Below, one piece after another: positions 32,943 to 34,050 of a DNA stretch of 34,050 bases (position 1 is the first letter of the stretch; every line of letters begins with the position of its first letter). Source of the DNA: UBA5499 sp002426275. GTDB taxonomy: Bacteria; Bacillota; DTU084. The notes beneath the pieces are model-generated. The model was not told where the DNA came from and ran no database searches. It saw only the letters and a program-made list of their open reading frames with translations. The translations under genes and the position numbers were made by a program. The stretch spans positions 1-34,050 of the forward strand of contig CALASN010000098.1 in NCBI GenBank assembly GCA_937888735.1, written 5' to 3'.

Positions 32943-34050
32943 TCAGCCTAAATGCTTTCCTTTTGCTGAGCCGGAAGCGACGCTATCCACTCTAAGCTTT
33001 GAGGCCAGCTCTGCCCCGCCGTAGATGGTGACCGTCCTTTTTTCTCCCGGCAGCAAATCAAAATAGTGGTCGGAAAGGGCAAAATCGCCTGGAAAAACAA
33101 AATGAACAGCATGGGCAAAAGTTGGACTGGCCACAGTAACCTCCAGATCCTTACCAAGCGCTCTGATCTCTTCAAGCGTAAGCTGGGCAGCATTTATCCC
33201 TGTCTCACGAAAGCGAGTATGCCGGAAGCTGACAGGTTCAAACCGCGTCTCTGCCAGGGGAATGGCTACCACTGTCCCTATCTTGAGCTGCTCTTCGCTT
33301 GGCAGGGGATAAGCGGCCAGCAGCCGACGCGATCTGGCCTTAACCGAAAAATCTATTGTGCGCAGCGCCTTCCGTTTGCCGTCATAGCTGAGATATCCCA
33401 GCTGCAGGGCGCCTGTTAGGGGCTCGGCTCCTTCATTTAGGGCTATCAAGACTACCTCATTTTCTCGGCCGCCAAAGGCCTGCCCGCCACGGCGCAAAAC
33501 CAAGCGCTGCGGAGCCAGGCAGCGTTTGACATTGTAAAAGCTGATTTTCCGGCGCAGGTAATAGTCGATGATGCTCCAACCGTTCTCTCCCCAAGCATCG
33601 TTATACATCCAAAAGATGCCGCCCATGCTCTTTCCATTTGCGCGCAATGATTCAAGGGAATAGCCCAAATTTAAGCCCTGGCAGAGGCCGCCAAAGAGAA
33701 TATATTCTTCCAGGCTCAAATCGTCCGGTTCCCGGTAATGCTCGCGAATAGAGAATTTCACCCTCTGTTGATCATAGAAGGTATTGGTATGCTGCCTGCC
33801 AACCTCACTCAATAGCTCCGGGCTGTCCGTACCTAGATACTCCTTGGTGCTTTCCAGACAGCAGGGCCCTCCGTAGCCATATTCCGAGTTAAACAACGGC
33901 CGGTCGGGAGAATCCCAATATTCAGGGCAGGACCAAAACTTTGGATCCGGACGCATCACAATCCAATGGTGATCATCGCCTTCCTCAGGATCATGAACAG
34001 ACCCTTTGCCGCCATAAGGAGAAGTCGGCCAATAGGGAATCTGCGGTGAG
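32943..34050 (-). CDS. GH2 beta-mannosidase-like, C-terminal part (5' end off the window)
   Basis: The frame is open to the right edge; it enters with PQIPYWPTSPYGG, as in GH2 beta-mannosidases just after the acid/base Glu. Then come DDHHWIVM, LFNSEYGYGGPC with the likely nucleophile Glu, GGIFWMYNDAWGENGWSIID, YYLRRKISFYNVKRCLAPQ, and C-terminal beta-sandwich sequence ending LSDHYFDLLPGEKRTVTIYG. About 369 residues are visible of an expected 800 or more; the N-terminal domains and acid/base residue lie outside. Known members release mannose from non-reducing ends of beta-mannosides in the cytoplasm. It is upstream of the deacetylase and GH130 genes on the same strand. Confidence 0.88.
   Translation of the reverse strand, partial: SPQIPYWPTSPYGGKGSVHDPEEGDDHHWIVMRPDPKFWSCPEYWDSPDRPLFNSEYGYGGPCCLESTKEYLGTDSPELLSEVGRQHTNTFYDQQRVKFSIREHYREPDDLSLEEYILFGGLCQGLNLGYSLESLRANGKSMGGIFWMYNDAWGENGWSIIDYYLRRKISFYNVKRCLAPQRLVLRRGGQAFGGRENEVVLIALNEGAEPLTGALQLGYLSYDGKRKALRTIDFSVKARSRRLLAAYPLPSEEQLKIGTVVAIPLAETRFEPVSFRHTRFRETGINAAQLTLEEIRALGKDLEVTVASPTFAHAVHFVFPGDFALSDHYFDLLPGEKRTVTIYGGAELASKLRVDSVASGSAKGKHLG

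Overview
The window looks like a piece of a chromosome from a diderm (outer-membrane-bearing) member of the Bacillota, perhaps of the Limnochordia/Hydrogenispora type. That placement is inference. It rests on a Bacillota-style YesM/YesN two-component pair with a MalFG-type ABC importer and AraC regulators lying beside three predicted outer-membrane beta-barrel proteins, each ending in an aromatic residue (-YAFRF, -FWYSF, -SGLRF). TonB-dependent SusC and SusD proteins are absent. Almost every gene is on the minus strand; the clear exception is one AraC regulator.

Region A (about 615-25458) is the main unit: twelve co-directional genes forming what looks like a polysaccharide-utilisation locus. 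In transcription order they are a YesM-type sensor kinase, a YesN-type response regulator, two ABC sugar permeases, a sugar-binding protein, a secreted GH39-like glycosidase with a lectin-like module, a 1477-residue secreted protein with five tandem copies of that module plus a discoidin-like domain, an Ig-like domain and a FlgD-like C-terminus, a PorV/UPF0164-like barrel, a large outer-membrane barrel, a cytoplasmic GH106-like enzyme, a second large barrel, and a second modular GH39-like glycosidase. The inferred flow is: surface or periplasmic capture by the repeated module, cleavage by the GH39-like enzymes, passage through the barrels, import by the ABC system (whose ATPase is not encoded here), and intracellular trimming by the GH106-like enzyme, all switched on by YesMN.

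Region B (25653-28660) holds a U32-like iron-sulfur TIM-barrel gene and a QueG-like 4Fe-4S protein gene broken by a frameshift, closed by a good rho-independent terminator. A divergent AraC regulator with a clear promoter lies upstream.

Region C (29030-34050) holds a corA magnesium-transporter gene preceded by a long inverted repeat, then a sugar cluster: a GH130 mannosylglucose phosphorylase, a NodB-type polysaccharide deacetylase with a strong promoter, the remains of a GmhA-like SIS-domain gene, and the C-terminal part of a GH2 beta-mannosidase that runs off the right edge. This points to beta-mannoside use.

The left end (1-614) has no confident gene. It holds a reading frame broken by one stop codon, a perfect 10-bp-arm palindrome and a tiny ORF.
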